Source: Thalassolituus sp. UBA1087 (lineage in GTDB: Bacteria; Pseudomonadota; Gammaproteobacteria; Pseudomonadales; Oceanobacteraceae). From it: DNA of 64,000 bases. The stretch is from contig DCCG01000006.1 in assembly GCA_002314145.1 (NCBI GenBank), positions 62,001 to 126,000 on the forward strand. Reading direction: 5' to 3'. Positions 17,794 through 25,946 of this stretch are shown piece by piece. The position numbers and the translations under genes were made by a program. The notes beneath the pieces are model-generated. The model did not search any database and was not told where the DNA came from. It was given only the letters and a program-made list of their open reading frames with translations. The first letter of the stretch is position 1. Every line of letters starts with the position of its first letter.

Positions 17794-19170
17794 ATGAGTC
17801 AGAACAACCCCTTCGCCTGGATGAGTGACCTGCCTGAAGCCTTTCAGGTGTACCGCAATGGCCGCAAGCTGGACGAAGTTGAATGTATTGTGCCGGATAT
17901 GAATGGCATGTCCCGGGGCAAGGCCATGCCACTGTCGAAGTTCTCCCCGGATAAACCCATCTTTTTGCCGGTATCCATTTTTTATCAGACCATAACCGGT
18001 GAAGATGTGGATATGGATATCGAAAATCAGTGGGAAGAGTCCGACATGATTCTGCGGGCCGATATGTCCACGGCCATGGCGGTGCCCTGGGCGAAAGAGC
18101 CAACCCTGCAGATTATTCATGATCTGTACAATGCAGACGGCACTCTGGTGGCCTGTGCTCCGCGTAATGTTTTAAAACGGGTGGTGGCCATGTACGAAGC
18201 CCGCGGCTGGAAGCCGGTCGTCGCGCCGGAGCTGGAATTTTATCTGACCAAACCGAACGTTGACCCTAATGAACCGATAGAACCACCGGTAGGACGTACC
18301 GGTCGCTCAGGTACCGCACTGCAGTCGTATTCGATGTCGGCGGTGGATGAGTACGGTCCGGTGATTGACACTATTTACGATTATGCCGAAGACGCCGGTC
18401 TGCATATTGACTCTGTGATTCAGGAAGACGGTGCCGGCCAGATTGAAATTAACCTGTCCCACGGCGATCCCGTCCGCCTGGCCGATCAGGTATTTTACTT
18501 TAAACGTATTATTAAAGAGGCGGCGTTAAATAACGGCATGTTTGCCACCTTTATGGCCAAGCCGATGCGTGATCAGCCGGGCAGTGCCATGCATATTCAC
18601 CAGAGTGTGGTGGATATTAACAGCGGCAAAAATATTTTCTCCGGCGACGATGACGAAGCCACGGATCTGTTCCACTGGTTTATTGGTGGCTCACAAAAAT
18701 ACCTGCCGCAGGTGATGCCGTTTCTGGCACCTAACGTGAATTCTTATCGCCGCTTTGAATCGGACACCAATTCCAGCGCTCCCACCAATATGGCCTGGGG
18801 GCGGGATAATCGTGCCACCGGCCTGCGGGTGCCGAACGCCGGCGCTCAGGACCGGCGTCTGGAAAACCGTGTGGTTGGGGTGGATACCAACCCCTACCTG
18901 GCGCTGGCCGCCAGTTTAATCTGTGGTTATCTGGGCATGGTTAATCAGGTGGACCCGGCCCCGGCCGTCACCGGCGAACCGGATGACGAATTCCGCATCC
19001 CCACCACCTTTGACGAAGCCCTTTATATCTTCCAGCAGGCGGATGATATTTATCAGGCCCTTGGGGAAGGTTTCTGTCAGTTGTATGCGGAAGTTAAAAA
19101 AGAAGAGTTGCGCCAGTTTCACCGCGAAATATCGCCCTGGGAACGTGAACATCTGCTTTTAAATGTTTAG
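17794..19170 (+). CDS. Glutamine synthetase-family gamma-glutamylpolyamine synthetase (PuuA-like)
   Basis: A 458-residue ATP-dependent ligase of the glutamine synthetase fold. The start is the ATG giving MSQNNPFAWM; the frame extends upstream into the palindromic repeats, which is not coding. The beta-grasp part has VPDMNGMSRGKAMP and the catalytic domain has APELEFYL, EDGAGQIEINLSHGDP and HIHQSV. Spacing and motifs resemble PuuA/PauA enzymes, which glutamylate putrescine or other amines to start their breakdown. With the polyamine importer and patD at the window start and the aldehyde dehydrogenase upstream, an amine-degrading role fits. True glutamine synthetase is unlikely because the adenylylation region is absent. 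Confidence 0.9.
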   Translation: MSQNNPFAWMSDLPEAFQVYRNGRKLDEVECIVPDMNGMSRGKAMPLSKFSPDKPIFLPVSIFYQTITGEDVDMDIENQWEESDMILRADMSTAMAVPWAKEPTLQIIHDLYNADGTLVACAPRNVLKRVVAMYEARGWKPVVAPELEFYLTKPNVDPNEPIEPPVGRTGRSGTALQSYSMSAVDEYGPVIDTIYDYAEDAGLHIDSVIQEDGAGQIEINLSHGDPVRLADQVFYFKRIIKEAALNNGMFATFMAKPMRDQPGSAMHIHQSVVDINSGKNIFSGDDDEATDLFHWFIGGSQKYLPQVMPFLAPNVNSYRRFESDTNSSAPTNMAWGRDNRATGLRVPNAGAQDRRLENRVVGVDTNPYLALAASLICGYLGMVNQVDPAPAVTGEPDDEFRIPTTFDEALYIFQQADDIYQALGEGFCQLYAEVKKEELRQFHREISPWEREHLLLNV

Positions 19171-19189
19171 TGATTTTTTACCTGAAAAC

Positions 19190-19205
19190 CGGCAGCCTGG
19201 CTGCC
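19190..19205. terminator. Hairpin between convergent genes
   Basis: GGCAGC-ctg-GCTGCC lies between the convergent PuuA-like and ccoG genes. T-rich stretches occur on either side at several bases' distance, so it may act in both directions, but neither T tract is immediately adjacent. Confidence 0.5.
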
Positions 19206-19267
19206 AGTCATGTTTTCTCTGTGCGTTATCCCTGGTGTTTTATCCGTCGCTTTCAGCCTTTCACCAG

Positions 19268-20638
19268 CTACCTGTGATAGGTCAAAAATTTAAACGGCTT
19301 TTCCACCACTTCATCGCCCAGTGAAAAGGTAAAGACCAGTGGTGTCGCTGGCTGCTCTGTATGGTCAGCACACACGCGGTAATTCAGCCATTGCCCCGCC
19401 AGTGCCTGCAGATCAATATTTCCCGGTCCGGCTAATTCAAAGTCCGGGCGGCTGACAGCCACCTTCACCAGATGCTCATCCGCGATAAGGCCTTCCGCTT
19501 TAATACGGATATCGTTGCAGACAGTATTATCCGGGCGTTCAGTGTAAAGCTGGCCGCGCTGGCGGGCGACTTCCACCAACAGACCGGATGACTGACTGAA
19601 CCCCCAGCCGACGGCCGTCGCGCCGATAACGACCGCGAGCAGATACGACAGTAATTTCGGTCGGATCAAAGGCGATGCGTTACCGCTGAGCTGGTGTTCG
19701 GAGGCAAAGCGGATCAGACCGGTGGCTTTGCCAATTTTATTCATGACTTTATCGCAGGCATCAATGCAGGCACCGCAATCAATGCATGCCAGCTGCAGCC
19801 CGTTGCGGATATCAATGCCGGCCGGACACACCTGGACACACAAAGTGCAGTCCACGCAGTCCCCCTGTGCGGATCTGGGTTCGCCGCGGCGGCGGTCATA
19901 ACTGACGGTGCGGGTATCGGCATCAAACATCACACTCTGAAAGCGCGAATAGGGGCAGGCGTGCTGACAGATTTTTTCCCGTACCAGGCCGGCGTTGAGG
20001 TAAGTCAGTGCTGCCATGGTCAGCACCCACATCCAGACAGCGCTGGCGATATGCCATTGCGCTAATTCGGGCAACAGCGTCCGCATGGGGACAAAATAGC
20101 CGGTAAAGGTCAGTGCGGTTGCCAGTGCGACCAGCAACCACAGCAGGTGTTTGCTGATGCGCCGTGCCCACTGAGAGGCGCTTAATCCCCGGGTATCCTG
20201 CCGCCGCCGCTGCCCGGCGCTGCCTTCGGTCCAGTCTTCAATGCGGATAAATATCCAGCTCCAGATACTTTGCGGGCAGGCAAAACCACACCATACCCGG
20301 CCCCAGGCCACGGCCATAAAAAACAGCAGTGCGGCGCCGGTAATTAACAGCCCGGCCAGCAAGGGCAGGTCGTACCAGCTGAGTTGCAGCGGGCCGAGAA
20401 AAATCCGTCGTTCAGAGAAAGAAAATAACACCAGCGGGTGGTCGCCCCAGGGAATCCAGACCGCAGCAAAAAATAACGTAATCAATGGCCAGCTGATGCT
20501 GCGTCGCAGGTTCTGATAAACGCCATGGGTCAGACGGACATAAAATTTGCCGTTCACCTGAGCGTGGCCGGTGACGATGGTGGCGTTCGTCTGCTCCGCA
20601 TGGTTCGGGTCCAGCTGGACGACCGGGATGCTCTCCAT
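19268..20638 (-). CDS. ccoG: Cytochrome c oxidase accessory protein (RdxA/FixG family)
   Basis: A 456-residue inner-membrane iron-sulfur protein, thought to reduce copper for assembly of cbb3 oxidase. It has hydrophobic segments near residues 50-70, 90-115 and 160-235, plus the motif WCGFACPQS. Two ferredoxin-type 4Fe-4S clusters are in CVDCTLCVQVCP and CIDCGACIDACD. One more membrane helix precedes a periplasmic Ig-like C-terminal domain. It is unusual only in context, since no ccoNOQP or ccoS genes are nearby. Confidence 0.95.
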   Translation of the reverse strand: MESIPVVQLDPNHAEQTNATIVTGHAQVNGKFYVRLTHGVYQNLRRSISWPLITLFFAAVWIPWGDHPLVLFSFSERRIFLGPLQLSWYDLPLLAGLLITGAALLFFMAVAWGRVWCGFACPQSIWSWIFIRIEDWTEGSAGQRRRQDTRGLSASQWARRISKHLLWLLVALATALTFTGYFVPMRTLLPELAQWHIASAVWMWVLTMAALTYLNAGLVREKICQHACPYSRFQSVMFDADTRTVSYDRRRGEPRSAQGDCVDCTLCVQVCPAGIDIRNGLQLACIDCGACIDACDKVMNKIGKATGLIRFASEHQLSGNASPLIRPKLLSYLLAVVIGATAVGWGFSQSSGLLVEVARQRGQLYTERPDNTVCNDIRIKAEGLIADEHLVKVAVSRPDFELAGPGNIDLQALAGQWLNYRVCADHTEQPATPLVFTFSLGDEVVEKPFKFLTYHR

Positions 20639-20759
20639 AGGTATACCTCATTGGCGTCAGTAACAACCAGGGCAGGTTACGGAGAATTAACTGGTTCTAT
20701 AAGGTTTAGAAAAATTAAAAATAATAGGTACAGTTTATAGGGCGCGTTTAAAAGAGCGC

Positions 20760-22154
20760 TTACAGCAGCTCGGCCAGTGTGCTCAGGGCCTGCCGGCGCG
20801 CGGGTGTCCAGGGATGGGCAAAGCCGATGCGCAGACAGTGTTTAAACCGTCCGGATGATGAGAATAACGGCCCTGGCGTAATCACAACGCCCTGATCCCG
20901 GGCGTTGCCGTAAACCTGCAGCAGATCGGTCTGTTGCGGCAGTTCAGCCCACACAGCAATGCCGCCCTGGGGGGAGCTGGTGCGCACTTCCATGGGCCAC
21001 TGATGCAGCGTGCTCAACAGCTGATTGCGCTGCTGTTGCAGTGCCTGACGCAGGCGCCGCAGATGCGTGGTGTAGCCGCCATCTTCCATAAAATCCGCCA
21101 CCCCCTGTTGCAGGGCGCGGTTGCCGGCGAGCTGGGTTACCAGCTTCAGCTGCACGATCTGTTGGTGCCAGCGGGCACCGGCAATCCAGCCGAGACGCAG
21201 GTCACGGGACAGGCTTTTGGAGAAAGACGAGCACAGAATCACGCGGTCGTTTTTATCCCGGGCTTTCACCGGTAATGGCACTGTGCCGAAGGCGGTGTCA
21301 GCATAAATATCATCTTCAATCACGGCCAGATCGTGGGCTTCCGCCAGCGCCAGTAAGCGTTCAGCATTCTCCGCCGGCATCAGTGCGCCACCCGGTGTGG
21401 CAAAGGCCGGCGACACGATGCAGGCGCTCACCCGCCAGCGCTTCAGCACTTCCGCCAGGGCATCCATATCCATCCCCGTGACCACCGAGGAGGGCACTTC
21501 CACCACGCGCAGTCCCAGCTGTTCGAGCAGCTGTAAGGCACCGTAAAAACCCGGCGACTCCACTGCGACAACGTCGCCGCGCTGGCAGCAGGCCATGAGC
21601 GCCAGAAACAGCCCATTCTGGCAGCCGGACGTGATACAGAGTTCGTCAGCACTGACCGGCCAGCCGCGGCGGTTCTGATGCAGAGCAACCTGCTGGCGCA
21701 GAGACTGGTCGCCACCGGGCTGATCATAATACTGATGGTCCTGACTGTTCTGGCGCCGCAGAGCACGGCCGATGGCACGGTTCAGGGTCACGATACCGGC
21801 CGGGGGATCGCCGCTGTCGCTCTCCGGCAGAATATCGAAGGCGGCGCAGCGGCTCATGATATCGCTGAACAGTTCGCTTACCGTGGCCGGCCGCGGTGCT
21901 TCCAGTGGCTGCTGTGTCTGTGGTGGGCGGGCGCTGGCCTGAGGCGCAACGTAATAACCGGACTTGGGCCGTGCCTCAAGCAGCCCCTGTGCTTCCAGTC
22001 GCTGCAGCGCGTGCTGGACAGTGGCTTTGGATAAGCCATGCTGTTGGCACAGGGCACGGATGGAGGGCAAACGCTCTTCCGCCTGCCAGCGGCGTTCTTT
22101 AATGCCCTTGAGTAGCCAGTGTTCCAGCTGCTGGTAGCGGTAGGCGGATTCCAT
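20760..22154 (-). CDS. MocR-type GntR regulator with aminotransferase domain
   Basis: A 464-residue regulator. The N-terminal GntR winged helix covers about residues 5-75 (LPSIRALCQQHGLSKATVQ, LEAQGLLEARPKSGYYV). The rest is a fold-type I aminotransferase domain, with PLP-binding Lys313 in SFSKSL and the preceding EDDIYAD. Such proteins sense PLP adducts of amines or amino acids. Target genes are not obvious: upstream on the other strand lie the small RHH-like and lysine-rich genes, separated by a tandem pentanucleotide repeat. Confidence 0.93.
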   Translation of the reverse strand: MESAYRYQQLEHWLLKGIKERRWQAEERLPSIRALCQQHGLSKATVQHALQRLEAQGLLEARPKSGYYVAPQASARPPQTQQPLEAPRPATVSELFSDIMSRCAAFDILPESDSGDPPAGIVTLNRAIGRALRRQNSQDHQYYDQPGGDQSLRQQVALHQNRRGWPVSADELCITSGCQNGLFLALMACCQRGDVVAVESPGFYGALQLLEQLGLRVVEVPSSVVTGMDMDALAEVLKRWRVSACIVSPAFATPGGALMPAENAERLLALAEAHDLAVIEDDIYADTAFGTVPLPVKARDKNDRVILCSSFSKSLSRDLRLGWIAGARWHQQIVQLKLVTQLAGNRALQQGVADFMEDGGYTTHLRRLRQALQQQRNQLLSTLHQWPMEVRTSSPQGGIAVWAELPQQTDLLQVYGNARDQGVVITPGPLFSSSGRFKHCLRIGFAHPWTPARRQALSTLAELL

Positions 22155-22334
22155 GGTAATAATCAGCCCTGTCTGTATCGATGATGGACTTATTTTATAT
22201 CAGTTATAGGGACAAAGATAAAAGCATCCGCCGGCTGGCGTGACATCGGGGCGCAGAGGGCGTAAGGTGGGATGTATTACATTATGATATACATTGTATA
22301 TCAGCGTGTCCGCGCAGGCAGAGCAGGCTTATGC

Positions 22335-22368
22335 TGGTCTGGTCTGGTCTGGTCTGGTCTGGTCTGGA
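22335..22368. repeat. Pentanucleotide tandem repeat (TGGTC, six units)
   Basis: Six exact copies of TGGTC followed by TGGA. It lies in the intergenic region between the MocR-type regulator and the small RHH-like gene and is not inside any supported reading frame. Five-base units are prone to slipped-strand change in number, which here would alter promoter spacing rather than a reading frame. Confidence 0.9.
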
Positions 22369-22487
22369 TAGATGGATGGCACAGAGCCGTATGGTTCACC
22401 GGATACAGATACGCTGGTTATTAAGTTTCAGGACCGGAGGTATGCCGCCTGTTGTGGCTGCCACGGGCGTTGTCAGAGAAATCCGCC

Positions 22488-22730
22488 ATGGCGAAAGATA
22501 AATCAGCATCCGCAACATCGGGTGCTAAGGCGGTAAAAACAGCTGCCGACAGTAAAAAGAACGGCAAAAAGCAGGCAAAGAAAAACGATGCCCAGTTGCT
22601 GATCCGTATTAATGGTGAAGAGCGGGATGAGTTTCTCAGCTTATGCGATGAGCTGGACACCAGCGCCGCCCGCGAAGTCCGCCGATTTATCCGGAGTTTT
22701 ATCCGCAAGCATCAGGAAACTGATGTATAA
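22488..22730 (+). CDS. Small basic ribbon-helix-helix-like protein
   Basis: An 80-residue protein. The first 33 residues are Lys/Ala-rich and look disordered (KSASATSGAKAVKTAADSKK). The rest, LLIRINGEERDEFLSLCDEL then a helix ending FIRKHQ, resembles a ribbon-helix-helix DNA-binding unit. The ATG after tccgcc is chosen because it removes an unlikely N-terminal extension; the ribosome site is weak. It is followed after 78 bases by another small basic protein. I do not recognise a named family. It may be a nucleoid-type or regulatory protein. Confidence 0.6.
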   Translation: MAKDKSASATSGAKAVKTAADSKKNGKKQAKKNDAQLLIRINGEERDEFLSLCDELDTSAAREVRRFIRSFIRKHQETDV

Positions 22731-22808
22731 ACCAGGGTGAGTGCCCGGATTGTCTTGAGTAATCCGTTCGCAGCAGTACACCCGATCTCAAAAAAGAAGG
22801 AGCTCGAT

Positions 22809-22937
22809 ATGTCCAAGAAAAAAGTATCCAAAAAAGTCGTCAGTCTGAAGAAAGAAATCAAAGCCCGTAAGGCTAAGGTTGAAAAACACGAAAGTAAGCT
22901 GAAAAAGCTGAAGAAAAAACTGAAAAAAGCCGCTTAA
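22809..22937 (+). CDS. Lysine-rich 42-residue protein
   Basis: A very small, strongly basic protein in which nearly half the residues are lysine. It is predicted to form one amphipathic helix or coiled coil (KKEIKARKAKVEKHESKLKK). The ATG is set by an excellent ribosome site, AAGGAG, 6 bases upstream, so translation is likely. A strong hairpin terminator follows 47 bases later. It resembles histone-H1-like or nucleic-acid-binding tails in composition only; no family is assigned. Confidence 0.65.
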   Translation: MSKKKVSKKVVSLKKEIKARKAKVEKHESKLKKLKKKLKKAA

Positions 22938-22984
22938 TAAACCGGCATTCAAGGGGCTGTTTTGCAGTATCAACAGGCCCTGAT

Positions 22985-23026
22985 AAAAAATGGCTGCTGT
23001 CTGTTTCAGACCGCAGCCATTTTTTT
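22985..23026. terminator. Strong bidirectional terminator hairpin
   Basis: AAAAAATGGCTGC pairs with GCAGCCATTTTTT around an inner TCTG-TTT-CAGA stem, giving a long stem flanked by A and T tracts. It ends the small-gene unit and insulates it from the repeats that follow. Confidence 0.9.
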
Positions 23027-23092
23027 GCCCGTTCCCGCTCCTGTTCCTGCTCCCGTGCTCTGCTTCTCGTTTCCTCGTTTCCACGCTCTTTT

Positions 23093-23430
23093 TATTCTCG
23101 TTCCCACGCTCCGCGTGGGAATGCATGCCGCTGCAGAAATCAGCCGTTGCTGAGTAAATGGGGCTACCACGCGGGAGCGTGGGAGCCAGTCGGTGCAGGA
23201 GTCAGACTTTATTCTCGTTCCCACGCTCAGCGTGGGAATGCATGTTGCTGCAGAAATCAGGCGGTACTGAGTAAATGGGGCTACCACGCGGGAGCGTGGG
23301 AGCCAGGTGCAGGAGCGCGGGAGTCAGTTGGTGCGTGAATCAGACCGGACCGGTGCAAGAGGAGGATTCTCGTTCCCACGCTCTGCGTGGGAACGCATGT
23401 CGCTGCAAAGCTCAGCGTGGGAATGCAGAG
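23093..23430. repeat. Cluster of dispersed palindromic repeats (second block)
   Basis: About six units of the same palindrome as at 17505-17705, in two alternating forms: ctcgttcccacgct...gcgtgggaatgcatg (23095, 23214, 23369) and gggctaccacgc...gcgtgggagccag (23161, 23278). Together with the gctgcagaaatcag...gagtaaatg linker they form a tandem duplication with a 117-base period. The last partial unit runs into the 3-prime end of the LysR gene. Spacer lengths vary and spacers are themselves repeated, unlike CRISPR. Confidence 0.88.
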
Positions 23431-24368
23431 CGGCGCATAAATAACTGCTCCAGCTGTTTGATGTTCTGCTGCACATAGTCGATAAATGCCCGCATGGCCG
23501 GGGTCGGATGTTTGGCCTGCGGATATACCACACACCAGCTGCGGCGCAGCGGAAAACCGCTCACATCGGCCAGCTGTAAATGCCCCAGCTGTAATTCCGG
23601 CAGAATACTCAGCTTAGGCAATACGGCGACGCCTAAACCCGCCATCACCGCATGTTTAACCGCATCATTGGAACCGATTTCCATACTGGCCTGAACTTTT
23701 AAGCGCTGATTCTGACAGTGGGTTTCCAGTGCCAGCCGGCTGCCGGAGCCCTGTTCCCGCATCAGCAGGTTGGCATCAAGAAATGTCTGCGCACTGACCG
23801 TGCCCTGTTGCAGCAAAGGGTGGCCCGGCGGAACGACAGGCACCAGCTCGTTATCCAGAAAAGGCAGCGATGCCAGCGGCTTCTCCGTCGGCACCATCCC
23901 CATGATTACCAGATCATCACTGTTATCGTTCAGGCGCTGGATGGCGGCGGCGCGGTTCACCACCTTTACCCCGATGCTGACCTGAGGGTAGAGGTCGAGA
24001 AAGGCCCTCAGCAGGTAAGGCACCACATATTGCGCGGTATTAACCGCAACCAGACGCAGCTCTCCCGCCACATTCCCCTGCAGAGCCGCCAGATCCGTTT
24101 GCAGGTTATTCACTTCGGTGAAGATGCTGTCGATGGTGAGAATCAGGCGTTCCCCGGCGGCGGTACAGAACAGCCGCCGCCCCACGTATTCAAACAGAGG
24201 CTGGTCAATGGCCTGTTCCAGCTGGCGTATCTGACTGCTGACCGCCGGTTGCGTCAGGCCAAGTAATTCCCCGGCTTTACTGTAGCTGTGCTGCTGATAG
24301 ACGGCTTTAAACACCTGAAGCTGGCGAAATGTCAGCCGGCTGGCTAGTTTTTGTACGGAAAGAGGCAT
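23412..24368 (-). CDS. pycR: LysR-family regulator divergent from pyruvate carboxylase genes
   Basis: A 318-residue LysR-type regulator with an N-terminal winged helix (residues about 13-72: FRQLQVFKAVYQQHSYSKAG, TQPAVSSQIRQLE) and a periplasmic-binding-like effector domain. It is divergent from pycA-pycB, the same arrangement as PycR in Pseudomonas aeruginosa, so it probably controls them. A perfect inverted repeat lies between the two genes. The last codons (SAFPR) and the stop codon fall inside a palindromic repeat unit, so the C-terminus appears to have been rewritten by repeat insertion. Confidence 0.88.
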   Translation of the reverse strand: MPLSVQKLASRLTFRQLQVFKAVYQQHSYSKAGELLGLTQPAVSSQIRQLEQAIDQPLFEYVGRRLFCTAAGERLILTIDSIFTEVNNLQTDLAALQGNVAGELRLVAVNTAQYVVPYLLRAFLDLYPQVSIGVKVVNRAAAIQRLNDNSDDLVIMGMVPTEKPLASLPFLDNELVPVVPPGHPLLQQGTVSAQTFLDANLLMREQGSGSRLALETHCQNQRLKVQASMEIGSNDAVKHAVMAGLGVAVLPKLSILPELQLGHLQLADVSGFPLRRSWCVVYPQAKHPTPAMRAFIDYVQQNIKQLEQLFMRRSAFPR

Positions 24369-24398
24369 CTTGTATCGCTGATTCTGAGGGACTTGGCT

Positions 24399-24428
24399 GT
24401 TATCTATAAGTAATACCTTATAGATAAC
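24399..24428. promoter_or_regulatory. Candidate LysR-type operator between pycR and pycA
   Basis: GTTATCTATAAG and CTTATAGATAAC form a perfect 12-base inverted repeat with a TAATAC spacer. It is centred 93 bases upstream of pycA and 45 bases upstream of the regulator start, as expected for a LysR-type T-N11-A recognition site controlling both genes. Confidence 0.7.
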
Positions 24429-24506
24429 GAAAAAAATATCAATTTCAGCTTATCTGAGCATGGCGATAGGATAAAAATCATCCTGAAGACAGGGAAGGAG
24501 AGTGTT

Positions 24507-25922
24507 ATGTTAAAGAAAGTTCTGATCGCTAACCGCGGTGAGATTGCCGTCCGTATCGTGCGCGCCTGCGCCGAGATGGGCATCCGCTCGGTGGCGATAT
24601 ACACCGAACCGGACCGCTACGCCCTGCACGTTAAGCGTGCTGACGAAGCCTACTCTCTGGGTGACGATCCGCTGGCCGGCTATCTTGATCCGCTGCGTAT
24701 TGTGAATCTGGCATTGGAAACAGGCTGCGATGCCATTCATCCGGGCTATGGTTTCCTTTCTGAGAATGCCGAATTTGCCCGTATCTGTGAGCAGAAGGGC
24801 GTGACCTTTATCGGGCCCAAATCCGCTGTGATTCATAAAATGGGTGATAAAACCCAGGCCCGTGACACCATGCGTGCCGCCGGTGTGCCCATCACGCCGG
24901 GCTCTGACGGTAACCTGTCCGGCCTGGATGAAGCGCTGGAGCTGGCCGGTGAAATCGGTTATCCGATTATGATCAAAGCCACCTCCGGTGGTGGTGGTCG
25001 TGGTATCCGTCGCTGCGACAGCGCCCAGGAATTAAAGCAGCAGTATCCGCGGGTAATTTCCGAAGCCACCAAAGCCTTTGGTTCGGCTGAAGTCTTTATG
25101 GAAAAGTGCATCGTTAACCCGCGCCATATCGAGGTGCAGGTACTGGCCGACAGCCATGGCAATGTGGTGCATTTATACGAGCGCGACTGCTCCATTCAGC
25201 GCCGTAATCAGAAGCTGATTGAGATTGCCCCAAGCCCGCAGTTAACCCCTGAACAACGTGATTACATTGGTGGTCTGGCCGTGAAAGCGGCGGAGGCCGT
25301 GGGCTATGAAAACGCCGGTACGGTGGAATTTCTGCTCTCCGGCAATGAAGTCTACTTTATGGAAATGAACACCAGGGTTCAGGTTGAGCACACCATTACG
25401 GAACAGATTACCGGTGTTGATATTGTGCGTGAGCAGTTGCGCATAGCTTCCGGCCTGGAACTCAGTATGCGCCAGCAAGATATTTCCTACCGTGGCTTTG
25501 CCATGCAGTTCCGCATCAATGCTGAAGACCCGAAAAACGACTTTTTGCCGAGCTTCGGCCGTATTTCCCACTACTACGCACCGGGTGGTCCGGGCGTGCG
25601 GGTGGATACCGCGATTTATACCGGTTACGAAATTCCGCCCTACTATGACTCCATGTGTCTCAAGCTGGTGGTGTGGGCGTTAACCTGGGATGAAGTCGTT
25701 GCCCGTGGTACCCGTGCGCTGGACGACATGCGCTTACACGGTATTAAAACCACCGCCAACTATTACAAACAGATTCTGCAGCATCCGGATTTCCGTGCCG
25801 CCAGTTTTAACACCAGCTTTGTGCCGGAACATCCTGAACTGCTGCAGTATTCAGACAAAAAACATCCAAGCGAAATTGCCCTGGCTCTGGCGGCCGCCAT
25901 TGCCGCCCATGCCGGAATATAA
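24507..25922 (+). CDS. pycA: Pyruvate carboxylase subunit A (biotin carboxylase)
   Basis: A 471-residue ATP-grasp enzyme that carboxylates the biotin carried by subunit B, using bicarbonate and ATP. Visible blocks are the N-terminal KVLIANRGEIAVRI, the glycine-rich ATP loop SGGGGRGIRR, EKCIVNPRHIEVQVL, and the catalytic MEMNTRVQVEHTITEQITG. AAGGAG precedes the ATG. Paired with the carboxyltransferase subunit and a divergent LysR regulator, it is the two-subunit pyruvate carboxylase of pseudomonads rather than acetyl-CoA carboxylase AccC. Confidence 0.93.
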   Translation: MLKKVLIANRGEIAVRIVRACAEMGIRSVAIYTEPDRYALHVKRADEAYSLGDDPLAGYLDPLRIVNLALETGCDAIHPGYGFLSENAEFARICEQKGVTFIGPKSAVIHKMGDKTQARDTMRAAGVPITPGSDGNLSGLDEALELAGEIGYPIMIKATSGGGGRGIRRCDSAQELKQQYPRVISEATKAFGSAEVFMEKCIVNPRHIEVQVLADSHGNVVHLYERDCSIQRRNQKLIEIAPSPQLTPEQRDYIGGLAVKAAEAVGYENAGTVEFLLSGNEVYFMEMNTRVQVEHTITEQITGVDIVREQLRIASGLELSMRQQDISYRGFAMQFRINAEDPKNDFLPSFGRISHYYAPGGPGVRVDTAIYTGYEIPPYYDSMCLKLVVWALTWDEVVARGTRALDDMRLHGIKTTANYYKQILQHPDFRAASFNTSFVPEHPELLQYSDKKHPSEIALALAAAIAAHAGI

Positions 25923-25946
25923 CGGCCGGTAAAAGGAGAAATGATT

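Noticed and set aside
17523..17828. Several overlapping open frames through the palindromic repeats
   Set aside because: Their peptides are translations of the repeat (SRSHAPAW-like motifs), which is non-coding.
23093..23430. Possible CRISPR array
   Set aside because: Repeats are imperfect palindromes in two forms, spacers vary in length and are duplicated themselves, and no cas genes are near. It fits a REP-like family.
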